Assembly (NCBI GenBank): GCA_005406025.1
Contig: BGZK01000475.1
Coordinates: 310,001-374,000, forward strand
Direction of reading: 5' to 3'
DNA: 64,000 nucleotides
Origin: Eumeta japonica
Lineage: Eukaryota; Arthropoda; Insecta; Lepidoptera; Psychidae
The notes beneath the pieces were generated by a model, which saw nothing but the letters and a program-made list of their open reading frames with translations, had not been told where the DNA came from and searched no databases. The number at the start of each line of letters is the position of its first letter. Within the stretch, counting starts at the first letter, position 1. A program made the position numbers and the translations under genes. Below are positions 43,950-56,080 of the stretch, piece by piece.

Positions 43950-45543
43950 CCGTTATAGTTTAGTTGAGAAGTTCATTTCCTACAAAAAATAATTATTCGT
44001 CTCCTCAAAATATGAGGTACACTTCATTCGAACGGAATAGAATGTAGAAAAACACGTTTTTTTTTATTCCTCCTGCCGATAAAGATTACAATTGTCATTA
44101 ACAATAAACTAAATGGGTCTAGTTTTTTGACTTAGTTTTTAGAATTTTAAAGTTCTCTAGAATTTTAGAATTCTAAAAATCATTAAAAATGTTTTTTACT
44201 ACTTATATACACATGGTTGTTTATGACATTTTCTTTATTTAATAAAAATATACCAAAAGTAAGCATTTGATTTTAAAATATGTAAATTTAATAAACGATT
44301 AAATTGTTAAAGCATTTTTTTTTGAATCATGTTTTTAACATAATCATATGATAAAAAAAATCAAAAATATTTCATTAATCTATTTGTTTATAAAAATAAT
44401 TATAAAGAAATGACATCAAATGCAAAAAAAAATCTTAGCAACTATATTTTGATTTTTTTTTTGGTTAATATTAAATATTCGTATCTGACAATATTACTTT
44501 TAAAAAGATTTATGATGTGATCTTTTTCAGTACGTTGTTAAAAGGCTCCAAGGGTAAATATTATAATTGTCCTAAACAGGCAGAAAATTTTCAATGAAAA
44601 ACTTTAAATTCCGGAACTCTAGCTCTAATATTTATAATTTTAATTTAACATTTAAAATAGACTCTCACGCAACGACATGCGCGTGCCGCCTCTGTAGAAA
44701 GTATAGCGCATATACATTTTTTTAAATTATTAATTTTTTAAATTATTAATTTATTAAATTATTAATTAAAAAAAATCATATGTCATGTAAATACTTCAAA
44801 AAATATTGTCCAGTTGAAAAAAAATCTTTGTTCCAACTTTCAAAAAGTCAATTAATTATTAACTAACTATTTTTTTTACCGTTCTGCGTTTTCACAACAG
44901 GCGACATAAAAGATTAATAATTGACTTATTTACTTTATTTGTTGGAGCCCTTTTTATCAACGTACTGAAAAAGATCACATCATAAAACTTTTTAAAAGTA
45001 ATATTGTCAGTTACGAATATTTAATATTAACCAAAACAAAAAATCAAAACATAGTTGCTATGATTTTTTTTTTGCATTTGATGTCATTTCTTTATAATTA
45101 TTTTTGTAAACAAATAGATTAATGAAATATTTTTGATTTTATTTATCATATGATGATGTTAAAAACATGATTCAAAAAAATGCTTTAACAATTTAATCGT
45201 TTATTAAATTTACATATTTTAAAAACAAATTCTTACTTTTGGTATATTTTTATTAAATAAAGAAAATGTTATAAACAACAATGTGTATATAAGTAGTAAA
45301 AAAACATTTTTAATTATTTTTAGAAAGAATTTTAATATTCTAAAAACTAAGTCTAAAAACTAGACCTCTTTAGTTTTATTTAGTTTTTTGTTAATGACAA
45401 TTGTAATCTTTATCGGCAGGAGGAATAAAAAAAAAAACGTGTTTTTCTACATGCTATTCCGATCGAATGAGCTATCGCTTATATTTTTAGGAGACGAATA
45501 ACTATTTATCGCAGTAAATGAACTCCTCGACTAGACCAGCGAC
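43950..45543. mobile_element. Giant inverted-repeat element, about 600-bp arms
   Basis: The left arm 43950-44551 and right arm 44942-45543 are reverse complements along their whole length, diverged by substitutions and small gaps. Landmark pairs are TAGAAAAACACGTTTTTTTT / AAAAAAACGTGTTTTTCTA, ATGACATCAAATGC / GCATTTGATGTCAT and GATCTTTTTCAGTACG / CGTACTGAAAAAGATC. The spacer (44552-44941) is AT-rich and holds three tandem TAAATTATTAATTT-like units at about 44716-44768. No ORF longer than a few dozen codons exists. The right end abuts a CpG island directly. Confidence 0.8.
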
Positions 45544-45544
45544 G

Positions 45545-45910
45545 CGGCCGCGCCCGCGATGCGCGCGCGACCGCCGCGCCGAGGCCCGCGGCGCGAGGAG
45601 CGAACCGCGTCCCTGATATATGGTTCCTGCGGCAATATTTAACACCGGCGGTATTTCACGCGCGCTGTTTACTAAGAGTTCCCATGACGTACGGCCGGCG
45701 AGAAATTTACTCTCCGAATATAAATTATGATTTCGAATGCGGCTCACGGCGCGGGCGGCGGCGCGGGCCGGTTTTGAAAACGGACGCGAGCCCGGCCAGT
45801 GCTCGCGACCGGCGGTTCGTAATTGTTTTAACGTCGGCAAATCCGTTCACATAAAATATGAATTACCGGCAGTAAGCGATGACGCGAGTGGCGATAGTCC
45901 CATTTCCTCG
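45545..45910. promoter_or_regulatory. CpG-rich island beside the giant inverted repeat
   Basis: GC-rich 45540-45610 and 45735-45825 with an AT-rich joint (aatataaattatgatttcga). The 112-codon minus ORF spanning 45502-45840 crosses into the transposon arm and has no known similarity, so I do not call a gene. Candidate regulatory island. Confidence 0.33.
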
Positions 45911-46775
45911 TCTTGACGACTGTGATCCGAAATAAACACAAATACACTTATAAATAAGAAAATGAAATGAGACCGAATTCGACTTACTATGATGAAAAGC
46001 GGGCACCGGAGACTTCTTTACTTAGGAATAAGTTTAACGCTGGTAGCGTTTCCGAAAACTTTTATAAGTAACTTAACACAGTACAATTTTGGCTATTTAG
46101 CGCGTTTATAAGGATTTTGTAGCGAATTCTGTTCGATCATAGCTATATTGGATAATGCGGTATGAAATATAATAAAGTTCTCAAACATGAGCTCGTATAA
46201 AAAAAAACAATGGCACTCTGGGAGTTCCGACAGAAGTAAAAACTTGAACATTACGTGTAATTTTTGAATACTCAGGAAATATTTTATTGTGCAGGAAATG
46301 CTTATTAATAAAGTTTTCTTATTCATTATTATAAACTACTACAGAAATTATACTACAATTTTAATTTAATGTGCTATTTTATATAAAAAATAATGTACCT
46401 TATTTTACATACAAAAATTGCAATTTATTGCGTAAAACGTAAATTTACAAATACAATACGAAAAGTTCGGACATGAATATATATCTACGTTGTACGTATG
46501 TATATGATATATGTTTACATTATATATAGTTATCTTATCAATGTATGTCAACCCAAACTCAACTCTCGTGAAACGTCATGTAAACGGGGCCAATACATAC
46601 TTATACAGAGGTGTCGGTTACGGTAACGGTAATAGTGACGCGAGTTCAATTGTTTTTTGTCTCAAAAATGCCCAATACGTCTAAAGAAATTTTCACTTCG
46701 AAAATCGTGTCATTGACTCCCACTATCACGCGCTACTGCGATGAAGTAACAATGTCATCTCATTTAGTCTTAAAA
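45911..46775. other. AT-rich spacer
   Basis: It contains alternating TATGTA/TATATG-type sequence at 46480-46530. No gene is recognised. Confidence 0.4.
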
Positions 46776-46779
46776 ATAT

Positions 46780-46890
46780 CTAGCAGCGTCGGTACCGCGC
46801 GCCGCGCGTTAAACGGCCGTAGATCACTATACCATTTGGCTATCTAAACCACCTGTCGGCCGCGTCAGGGACTGCTGTGCCGTTAGCGAT
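46780..46890. promoter_or_regulatory. Short CpG-rich island
   Basis: GTACCGCGCGCCGCGCGTTA followed by AACGGCCG; balanced downstream sequence to 46885. Candidate regulatory element. Confidence 0.22.
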
Positions 46891-47165
46891 ATGGAAACTT
46901 GATTTTTTTATAATTCGTATAGCATTCTCCGAAAGAGTCGTATTTTAGTTAATACTAACCAAAAAGTTGCATAGACGATCAATTCAGAAAATCGCACCTC
47001 ATGAATTATAAAATTTTGTCTCGGTTTCTTGTAGGCTTTCCTAATAAGTCTTCAGATTATTGTATTTCTGCCTATACGTACGTTCCACATGTCCCGATTC
47101 ATCGCCGTACTAAATATCAAATTGAAACCCAATAACATCCTCATTTCACATGTTTATAACATTAT
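46891..47165. other. AT-rich spacer
   Basis: No recognised feature. Confidence 0.35.
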
Positions 47166-47169
47166 GTTC

Positions 47170-47465
47170 GAAATGCGACACGACACCTTTTCAAGACTGA
47201 CCCTACCCGACTTCATGGTGCCACTCCGTACGGTACTGGCGGCCGGAGAGACTTAGCGAGTTTTCAACAATGAGGACAAACGCAGCAAATCAATGGTCGG
47301 TGTATTTTTACCTCGGCCGCGAGCGCCCCGGGCGCGCCGGCCGAGGCCGAGCCGGACAGACGCATTTCAGAATGATCACGTTTCCTCAAGACCTGTATCC
47401 TAAGTGGAATCGAGCGGGACGCTTACGAAGTCTTCAAAGTACTCCGCAAGACTACAGCTATGTTT
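47170..47465. promoter_or_regulatory. CpG-rich island, candidate conserved non-coding element
   Basis: The core 47310-47370 is very GC-rich; the flanks are balanced and contain AACAATGAGG (Sox-like) near 47268 and GCAAATCAATGG near 47285. A 65-codon ORF is open through it without recognisable similarity. Confidence 0.3.
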
Positions 47466-48075
47466 AGAAATAAAAATTAGGTAGCCGTCTTTTTTACAAC
47501 AAAATAAATATTGAAAATATTTGCTTATACAACCCATGTATCAATAATTTTTAGAACATTTTTTTGAAAGAAGTCGTTTAGTATTTTTAATTTGAAAATT
47601 ATTTTAATTGTTAATATTGATTCGGAAAAATCATCGAACATTTCAATACAGAACATAGAAAAAAAAAACAATTAAAAAATTAATTCCTTATCAACATAAA
47701 TATACCGAAAATGAAATCGTTAGTAAATACAGTACAGTTCAGTAAATATTAACTTCATGATAGAAAAACGCTCGCCTAACAACGTCTTCCTGTTATGAAA
47801 AACCTTTTAGTAAAAATGTTTCTCGGGCTTTTCGGGCATCATAAAAATGCTGAGTAGATTTTTTTTCAGATCTATGACAATATTTCACTGTCATACCTGA
47901 TTTTTTTTACTATGTTGGTGTATTTAATGTGCGGACGCATAAAATAGGAGATATAAATATAATCCACTTGATGGAGTGGTAAATCTAGTGAACTTAAATA
48001 CCCTTGTTACAGAAACGCTGCAGCCACAATCATCATAAGCATTTAGATCGCCAGAAGCGACCTGCACTCAAATAG
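47466..48075. other. AT-rich spacer
   Basis: No recognised feature. Confidence 0.4.
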
Positions 48076-48079
48076 GTCG

Positions 48080-48445
48080 GCAGGGTGTGGAGTCGTACCC
48101 ATGTGGGCATCGAATGTAAAGAGTCGCGTTGATATTTGGAATTGGACAGGTCGGTGTCGGTGTGCGCCGTGCCTAGCGCCGGTCGGATCGGCGGCCGGTC
48201 CGTGGCTTGCGGCGCGCGCCCGTCCGCTGCGCGGGGCCGGCGCGTGTGCCGACTGTCGTATGTCACGCCGTCACGGAATTAATAACGATTTCACCGCAAG
48301 CGCTGCAGAGCTATTTTTTATGTGTCGTGTTGGATATATCTGGTGGTCACCTGTCGGCGCGCGCCGGCTCGTCCGTCTTCGGCCGCCGCGGACTCCGAGA
48401 CGTTAAGTGGCCGCCGCCCGCACCGCTAATACACAATTTACGAAA
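48080..48445. promoter_or_regulatory. Large CpG-rich island, candidate enhancer
   Basis: Two GC-rich blocks (48155-48250 and 48350-48425) flank an AT-richer joint with GGAATTAATAACGATTTCAC and CTATTTTTTATG (loosely MEF2-like). A CACCTG E-box sits near 48347. ORFs on both strands overlap and have the Ala/Arg/Pro make-up of translated GC-rich DNA. Confidence 0.33.
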
Positions 48446-48855
48446 CATTAAATGTATTTATTTCAATTTCACATTTATGCAAACTTCGGGAAAGATTTAC
48501 GGCTGGGAGCGTAAAGAAGTGCGTTCAAAATCCGCGATACGAAAACACGCTATGTGTACAACGCATGAGAGAAATTCGTAAATCCTGAGTCGGAACAACA
48601 TGCCTTAAAGGATCGTAAATCTTAAGTAACCGAAACAGCAATACCACGTAGTTACGTAGCTTCAGAAATATATTGTGCCACGTATAGAAAATCTGTAGTA
48701 CAACGTCATTTTTGCACTATTTACAATATTTTTTTTATGTTTTACAATTTCGTAAAAATGAGTTTAAGATGAGTGCTCCTGACATGGTTCTTGTAACGCA
48801 AAGCAATAAATTAATGTTTCAGCGATGTAGTTTACTCTTTTGAATAAAAAATAAT
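48446..48855. other. AT-rich spacer
   Basis: No recognised feature. Confidence 0.35.
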
Positions 48856-48859
48856 TGCT

Positions 48860-48970
48860 TAGCTATTGGACAGTAGACTCACCACCAAAATAGGAACGTG
48901 AGTTCTATCGCGTCCAGTCAGCGCTGGAACGCGATCTGAAGTAGAGTCCAACAGTTAAAGCTCACATACA
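48860..48970. repeat. Imperfect 100-bp hairpin, possible small MITE
   Basis: The inner stem ATCGCGTCCAG / CTGGAACGCGAT (48907-48935, one bulge) lies within weaker outer pairing of TATTGGACAGTAGACTC with GTAGAGTCCAACAG. Sequence complexity is higher than in the flanks. Confidence 0.5.
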
Positions 48971-49720
48971 AGAAAATTTTGGTGTTCTCCAGGACATATA
49001 TATAGGTTATGCAGATGCACATATTCTACTAGAACTTCTTTTATTTTTTCTTTACATTACCTCTTTTTACATGTGTTAAAACTTTTGTTTGTTGAAATTT
49101 TAAAGTCCATCAGTTAAATTCCGATAATGAGAACATACGAAATAGAAACGCATGTATGTTTCAATCCTTTTTTCCTGTTTTATAAATACGTAAAATTATT
49201 ATTAATTGAATATTCACAAAATTTACACATTTAATTTTTTTTTTGGAGTCGGTGTCACCCAAACAAGTTTGACATTATATAAAATATATGCTGTTTAATT
49301 GACTTAACCTTATTTGAGTAAGATAAAATATTCATTATATCGAACGCAAAGCTTTGTACTTAAAAACCATACAAAGAAGACAGCACATGTGACAGGAGAG
49401 TACACAAAAAAACTTGCGTTGTTTGGCAGCAACTTCAAAAAAAATGGATTTAGTGAGTTCAGTGATTATTCAATTAATAACAATTTCACTACAAATTGAC
49501 ATGTTTAGAAATCTTTTGTAGGCTTTACAATTATTACTTTTTTTTAGGTCATTATTTTTTAATTTTTCAAATAGGTACGTTATCTCTCGAGTGCGTTATT
49601 TTCAACTTTGATCTGTTTTACGGCATCCGACGCAGTCTTTTAAACAAAAAAACATATCCGAGTACCAAATATAAATTTATCAAGAACATCACATTATATT
49701 TTGAAAAAGTAACCTTTTTT
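48971..49720. other. AT-rich spacer
   Basis: No recognised feature; ORFs here are short and AT-driven. Confidence 0.4.
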
Positions 49721-49724
49721 TCTA

Positions 49725-50240
49725 ATTTTTCGTTAACTCTCTCGGAAGAACCAACCGATTATGATGCACCTTCGACGATCGACATCGTCTTGAAAAGAGA
49801 ACAACTGATTGGATTTTAGAATTTATTAGTGTATTAGTTTAAAAACAATTCTAAATATACACTTTTTGAAAATTTTTACTCCGACAATATCTTTTCAACA
49901 ACTCAACTGATTTTGATGCATTTAGCAATGGTTTACGTTGGTTTTTTTAAGAAGAATGACTAGATAGATTTTGAAATTTATCGGTGGAAAAGTTTACAAA
50001 ATATTGTAAAAACACACGTTTTGAAAATTTTTTCTCTAATGTTATTTCTGGAACAATTCAATCGATTTTTATGTAGTTTAAACTAGTCAATTCAAATATT
50101 TGGATAAAAGATTTGATTAAATTTTGGTATCGATTGGAATGGTAATAAAAGTACAAATTATTTTAAAATTCGATTTATTTGAAAACTTTATTTTTGAGAT
50201 TCCTGGGAGGAATCGGTTAAAATTTTCAGTAAGTGTAAGT
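49725..50240. repeat. Degenerate tandem repeat, unit about 150-160 bases
   Basis: Related starts occur at about 49732 (GAAGAACCAACCGATTATGA), 49897 (CAACAACTCAACTGATTTTG), 50050 (GGAACAATTCAATCGATTTT) and 50200 (CTGGGAGGAATCGGTTAAAA). Each is followed by a GATTTTGAAATTTxx(T/C)GG-like phrase about 80 bases on in the second and third units. The units have diverged strongly. It ends next to the CA microsatellite. Confidence 0.5.
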
Positions 50241-50315
50241 TGAGTACACTCCTTTTGAATGCCTTAAGCCGCATTTCGTTCGATTAATTAATTCAAAAGT
50301 TATGTGAGATTTATA

Positions 50316-50484
50316 CACTCACACACACCCACACACCCTCACACACTGACACACACACACCCTCACACACTGACACACACACACACACTGACACACACAC
50401 ACACACACCCTCACACACTGACACACACACGCGCGCGCGTACGCGCTCACGCATGCAAACACATAAACACACAACACACACATT
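50316..50484. repeat. Compound (CA)n microsatellite
   Basis: CA runs interrupted by CCCTCACACACTGA units, with a CGCGCGCG tract near 50428-50438. The higher-order unit is CACACACACCCTCACACACTGA-like and repeats about four times. Confidence 0.9.
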
Positions 50485-51175
50485 CAAACTTACAGACGTA
50501 ACTCAGAAAATGGCCGAAATAAATAGCATTGGAAAGAAGATCTATAATCGAATAGTGGTACTGTAGAAAATCAAATTGCAAGTGCTGAAAGCAATCATTA
50601 TTAATTCAAACACCGGACAGAATGTATGGATTACCATATTGCTGGACTGCTGGAGCACGAATACTGGATTACCAACATTCGTGTATTTGCGTAAACTGTG
50701 TAGTTTCTATATACTTATCTGTGAGTTGTAGCTCGAGCTAAGCTAAAGCAGGGTTAAGCTAGTTATAGTTTATGTTAGAACTCTTAACAAATTACGTACA
50801 CGACATTCTCGTCAGTGACGAAGTTTGCTAATCGTGCTAAGCTGCTATATTACTAATAATAATTAATCTACCTATATCCACTTTACGCGTGTAAATACAA
50901 TGTCTTCAGCTGCCATCCTTCATTTTCAGCAGGAGTAATCACGGTTCGTTGAAGGTTATCGTGTACCTCAATCGACTGTTCAGTTCGAGTAGAAATTAAA
51001 TTCCAGTTTAAAAGTTTTGAGTGGAATTTACATTTACTATTATTATAATATCTATTGCGCGTCATCCCTACCGCGAATGTGCTCAAATCTCGCAGAAGTA
51101 TACAAGGTTCCATTATTAAGAAATCAAATTAAATATTCATTAATTGATCTCGAGATACCCTCCTTATGATCAGTT
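50485..51175. other. Mixed spacer
   Basis: No recognised feature; an ORF of 76 codons on the minus strand at 50883-51113 is unassigned. Confidence 0.35.
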
Positions 51176-51179
51176 GATT

Positions 51180-51325
51180 AAGCGTGCCGTCTCCCGCGGA
51201 TGGCGGGGTGCGGGCCGCGGGGGCAGCAATTTCGGGGAGACGTCATTCACTCGGCGCCGCTAATGGGTTAATGTCATTGCGGGGGGTGGACAGTGCCGAC
51301 TGTGGAGTCGGAAAACAGTTTGCGT
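51180..51325. promoter_or_regulatory. GC-rich island
   Basis: 51185-51300 is GC-rich with an embedded CTAATGGGTTAATGTCATTG. Candidate regulatory element. Confidence 0.28.
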
Positions 51326-52295
51326 CTTTCATTTTTTATTTTGAATATTGTCACATACAACTAAATTGCCTAAGACGAACTTTAGTCTAATGATCGGCTT
51401 ACACAATATAAGTTTTCATAATCGTCAAAGACAAGCATCACAAGACATGGATCATATATTAAGTTTTATTACGTTCTGCCCTCTGTTTCTTACACCAAAT
51501 ACAGAAATTACGTTGAAACTTCATGCAAAAATAAAATAATCTAATATATATTGTTATGAACCTGGACATAAGTAATCACTTGTATCTGTAGATTCAAATT
51601 ATATAGACAAATTTTAAATACACAACCGTAGACAAGTTGTGCTGCCTGTGTAATACGATATTTGGTAGAAATCATGGTGCTCTGGCTGCGCTCCTCATTT
51701 ATCAACGAGCTAAGCTGTAGAGCAGAATATGATCACAAGGGGATATAATACGAGCTTCCTAATCACAGCTAGAAATTTTGCAGCTCTCTTTTCTAGGCAT
51801 GTTTTTTTCTTGCACTAAGGCGTATATAAGGCGTAATACATGAAAAGAAGAGAGTGCTTTTCGACTCCACATATTTCTGTCCATAAGCTTACCTCTAGAT
51901 ATTAATTAGAGGTAAACAAGTTGCCTGTGTAAGATTTTCGCTTCATCTGTTCCACGGTGTTATGCAGGAGGCGATAAGGCGCACTATTTAATTATTACTG
52001 CAAAACGATGATTAATTTGGAATAGCAATGTTTTTAAATCTGTACTTAAAAAAAACATTAAATAATGATATTAAGAAATAAATCATTAACATTTTTAGCA
52101 ACTGCATTGATTCTTATGACTGCTAATCATGAAAAACGTGTACATATATTTTTTTCAATAATAAGTATAATCTAAAACCTTTGATAAATAATTAAGTTAG
52201 AATTTTGCTTTTGTCAAATGTCTTCTTTGTTTTTGTGATCGATTATAGAAGATGTATCATGTACACTCTTTATAAAATACACACATTTGGAATTG
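51326..52295. other. AT-rich spacer
   Basis: No recognised feature. TTACCTCTAGATATTAATTAGAGGTAA at 51890-51916 is an imperfect hairpin. Confidence 0.35.
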
Positions 52296-52299
52296 AATC

Positions 52300-52620
52300 G
52301 TTATGTAGTAGAGCCATGCTGGGGCACACTTTGCTGCAGAACAGAAATAGGCCGGCGAGACTGGCGAAACACCACCGCTGTACAACAGAATGCAAACGTA
52401 ATGTAGCAGCATTCCCTGTTGCATTTCATTCAGTAACTAAGAGTTCCGGGGGTCCATTATTTCCTCCATCAGATATCCCACTTCCTTTTTAAAAGACCGG
52501 CAACGCATTGGTGACTTTTCTGCGATTACGAGTGTCTATGGATGGCAGTGATCATCTATTATTATCTGGCGATTGACATGCTCTTTTGCTCTTGATTGCT
52601 ATCAAAATGGGAGATTATCC
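52300..52620 (+). repeat. Interspersed lepidopteran repeat, copy 2
   Basis: The same family as 8520-8885. The core ccggcaacgcattggtgact, ttacgagtgtctatggatgg and cagtgatcatctattatt is clear, and here the phrase ccatcagatatcccacttcc precedes it. No protein is encoded. Confidence 0.6.
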
Positions 52621-53585
52621 GTAGCAAGATGAAGTTATTTGACGATGCCGTGGCTGTCGAATTTGTTGTAATTGTTTTATGATATTTAGTACTGCGATGT
52701 CAACTGCGAGCTATCATGAAAACTTTTGAACTACGAGTGCGGAACGACCAGAAGAATAACCTCGTCTCATTGGCCGCTTTTCACCACTGCCGTTGTGTCT
52801 AGCCTTCACAGCCCACTGTGGGCACGTACCCTTCTACATGACATTCTCATATTAGACTGAGAGATGTTCCCTATGCATCACTGTTACTTTAAGGCGACGG
52901 GAGCCTGGTTCTGTTCGAAAGCCGCAAAAAATTTCATTTGAAAACTGTTGGTCGCCGTCTGACGGCGGATTTAACGGACTTAGCTTGAACGTATTATCAC
53001 TTCTTCGCGATCTAGATAACTTTCTGCGAAGAAAATAAATTATTCCCGGGAATCTGTAGACAATGCTTTCAGAGTTTGCTAAATAGTGTTCTTTAGAGTG
53101 TTATCGTAGAGATGGTTAAACTTTGTACACAATGTGGATTATTATTTTAATTAAATAAATGTCTGCATTTATAAAAAAGTTATCACGTCAACTATTTTCT
53201 CGAATTTCCTTAGAATTGCAATACGAGTGTGAGGATATTTTAATTCATTAAAAAATAATTCAGTTTTTACTTTCTCCTTTTTTCCATATTCAGTTTTACA
53301 CTATGATAAAAAAGATCAAAACTTCTTTTCAATTAATTTTACATACCACTTTCTTATACATTTTATGTCATAATGAAAACTATTAAAATGTAACCATAAT
53401 TTATAATTATAATTGACCCATTGAACTGACTGTAAGCGTTAGGCTCCGTCATTGAACGTCCTTTCAATTAAATATTGAATCCAGCTTCAGTTGAAATCAT
53501 TAACACTTAACTAACCACTTTTTTTCAGAATTTTAAATTGTAGTTTTTCATTTGTACATCACACAAATGAAATGCAAATTTTTCA
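52621..53585. other. Mixed then AT-rich spacer
   Basis: 52740-52990 is of balanced composition (cacagcccactgtgggcacg is partly self-complementary) and may be an old repeat. The remainder is AT-rich. No gene is recognised. Confidence 0.3.
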
Positions 53586-53589
53586 TTTA

Positions 53590-53815
53590 GGGTCACCGAC
53601 GTCGTGACGGAGTTGGCCGCGGGCGCCCGGCGGCATGAAGCCATCCGAGAGATCCGTCTTCATCAAGACGTGAGCGGCGCCGCTCATTACCGGGACTAAA
53701 CAAATTAATTGATTATCCCGCGGCTGTCGCGGCTCGTCATCTCGGCGCGCGCGCAGTGCCGAAGATGCACCGCGGCACTCTCTGTATTTAAACGAGTACG
53801 CAATGTCTTCAAAAG
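53590..53815. promoter_or_regulatory. CpG-rich island with homeodomain sites
   Basis: GC-rich blocks 53600-53640 and 53720-53775 flank AACAAATTAATTGATTATCC, where TTAATTGATTA (53705-53715) carries two overlapping TAAT-type homeodomain cores. A strong candidate for a conserved developmental enhancer, by inference. Confidence 0.35.
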
Positions 53816-54275
53816 AATAATAATTTAAGAATAATTATAAATACAATCCGCCACTCTTCTTACTTACTGTACTTACTTTCAACCGAATACCACCGTTTTC
53901 GCTATCTAGATGACTTTACGCAAAAAAATAAAATTGTGTGCGGGGACACACGCAGCGTCTTTAGAGTGTTTGTCGCGTCGTCTTCTTAAAAATTTAACAC
54001 AACTTTTTATCGTGACCGAAATAAAGACTGAGGATATAGGTGATTATATTCACTAAGTAAATATAATATTAATATTATCTTCTCCGCATAATATTCTATG
54101 AAAGACAGTTAAAATAAGATTCGAAACACTCGATTAGTCAGTTCCCATCGTATCCCTTTTTAAACGTAAAATGTCTGCAATTTCGTGCGTCCCTAAAAAT
54201 CGTTTAATTGGTAATACATCTCGATTTTCTGGAAATGAACTTTTTTAATTCTTTTCCACGACAAAAATCTTGGAT
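53816..54275. other. AT-rich spacer
   Basis: No recognised feature. Confidence 0.35.
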
Positions 54276-54279
54276 GACC

Positions 54280-54760
54280 GTGACCGTGAGCGATGGTGGC
54301 TCGTAATATTTACCAGATCGCCCCTCCAGAGACATCCCACGCAGCGCCGCCCAGCTCGTGGTCGCACCGACAATATCGGTCGGCCCTCGGAAACCTCTCT
54401 TACTCAGCGATCGTCGGCTCTATAAGAAATGGAGCCTGGCCCCGTCACTCCCACCGGCTCACTGTGCGACCTATGTCGCTTAATTTTTTTTCTCTGTTCT
54501 TATGCCAATTCCCAAGTTCCTAATTGATATTGCCGAGAAATCTCAAGCATTGCTCTGTCCATCATGCGCGGTACACCTCTGAGCTCGTTTACAGAATAAC
54601 AATGATGGTCACATCCGTAAATCAACACATAAAATTCACTACTCGTAGACTTTTGTCGTTAGGTACCGAGATGTGTTTGACTCGAAGACTGCGTAGATCC
54701 GGAACGCTGCCAACGTCGGTCTGCGATACACTAACGCTAAACGATGGCAATTATTAAAAA
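54280..54760. promoter_or_regulatory. Balanced-composition segment, candidate regulatory or old exon
   Basis: Two consecutive ORFs on the plus strand (54293-54523, 54524-54757) lie in a segment of balanced composition with ATCGGTCGGCCCTCGG near 54376-54391. Neither has a domain I know and they differ in frame, so I do not call a gene. Confidence 0.25.
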
Positions 54761-55575
54761 TAGAAAAATGTTACTAGATGTATCGAAGATTTGTTAATTG
54801 TATTCCGACACTGGCTCGTCACGGTAAGTGGAAGACAACAATTCGTGACAATTGACGGCGCCAGCACCACTTGCAGGTGATAATGTTTTTTCTAATATTT
54901 TTTTAAATTCTATAATTACCACAAACAAGTTTACAATTTTTGTTGGTTAATTTTCATTGTTTCGCAACTTTCTTCTTTTTTTATCATACTGTGTAGGAGT
55001 TTCTTTGCATTCCTTTTTTACTGCAGAATGTACTTTCTATTCAAACAAAAATGAGCAAACTTTACCATTTATTTTATTTAATCATCACATAAACTGTTTT
55101 TAGTGCTCTGCACACGAGTGGCAACAAAATAATTATGGGCTTACACAGTGTCTGTTTGTAACGGGTGCTTTTGTTAAAAACGATTGTAAGCAGACTATTA
55201 AAAATTGGCATATTATAGCAAGCTATTATTTAATCACAAACGAAAGGTTCCAAAAATAAATTTTCGTTTCAAAAATATTTTTTTATGAAATAAAAATTGT
55301 TTAATTTGCAATTAATCACTGTTTGGGTACATTTAGTTAGTTACTGACTAATATTGTTTAATCGAATAATTTTTAGTTAAAATTCTAAATCCGATAGAAA
55401 AAAAAATGTCAAATCCAAATATACGAAATGCGTATGTAAAAAAAAATAAAATCCTAGTACGGAACACTGACAACTCACGTCCGGTTGTTTGCATTAAATC
55501 ACCATTTCATAGTACATTTTATTTCGTGATTTTTGTTGGGACAACAATAAAAATAAATCGTAACTCTTAGCTAAA
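54761..55575. other. AT-rich spacer
   Basis: No recognised feature. Confidence 0.4.
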
Positions 55576-55579
55576 TACT

Positions 55580-56080
55580 GACGGAGAGAAATGTTAATTC
55601 GAAAACAACGTGCTAATAAATGGAAACGATCACACGGCGCCGTCCGTACGGATACTGGCGCACATTAGCATATATCAAGATTTCATTAAGTATCATGTTT
55701 TGTCACCTATAAATTTATAAAAGTGATTGTATTCGTTGAAAAAGACGAAGCGATAAGCGTAAAGGTCGATACGGAACGTCAGACTGTATCGACGGTATGT
55801 CCTCGACGCATCGCTAAAAATAAGACAATCTCACATGATCTCGAAAATTTCACGTGTGCTTACACGCGCCGAGCTTAGGCTAAATTGAAGCACAGCGAAT
55901 ATGAAATACTTGAATGCATAAAGATCTCCAAGACAGATATACTGAATAACACTGGACACGACGTCCTATCTTATCCATACCGTGTCTGGCCCGTATTAGA
56001 GGCCGGCCGTTAGATGCTCTGAACAATTTTCATGGTTCAGTAAATACTACTTAAACTTTGGACTGACTTAACCTCCTCAT
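55580..56080. other. Moderately complex non-coding segment
   Basis: Less AT-rich than its left neighbour, with a small GC block at 55634-55665 (CACGGCGCCGTCCGTACGGA) next to GTGCTAATAAATGG. It may be a regulatory element. No gene is seen. Confidence 0.22.

Noticed and set aside
45502..45840. 112-codon minus-strand ORF in a CpG island
   Set aside because: It begins in the island and ends inside the arm of the giant inverted repeat, has Arg/Ala/Pro-rich make-up and no domain. Stop-poor frames are expected in GC-rich DNA.
48101..48581. Overlapping ORFs of 101 and 124 codons on the plus strand
   Set aside because: Both run through the same CpG island in different frames and share the Ala/Arg/Pro bias of translated GC-rich DNA. 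No homology is recognised.
49725..50484. CRISPR array
   Set aside because: The repeats are long, diverged and without short unique spacers, and the genome is an animal's.
50304..50501. His/Thr/Pro repeat ORF
   Set aside because: It is a translation of the compound CA microsatellite.
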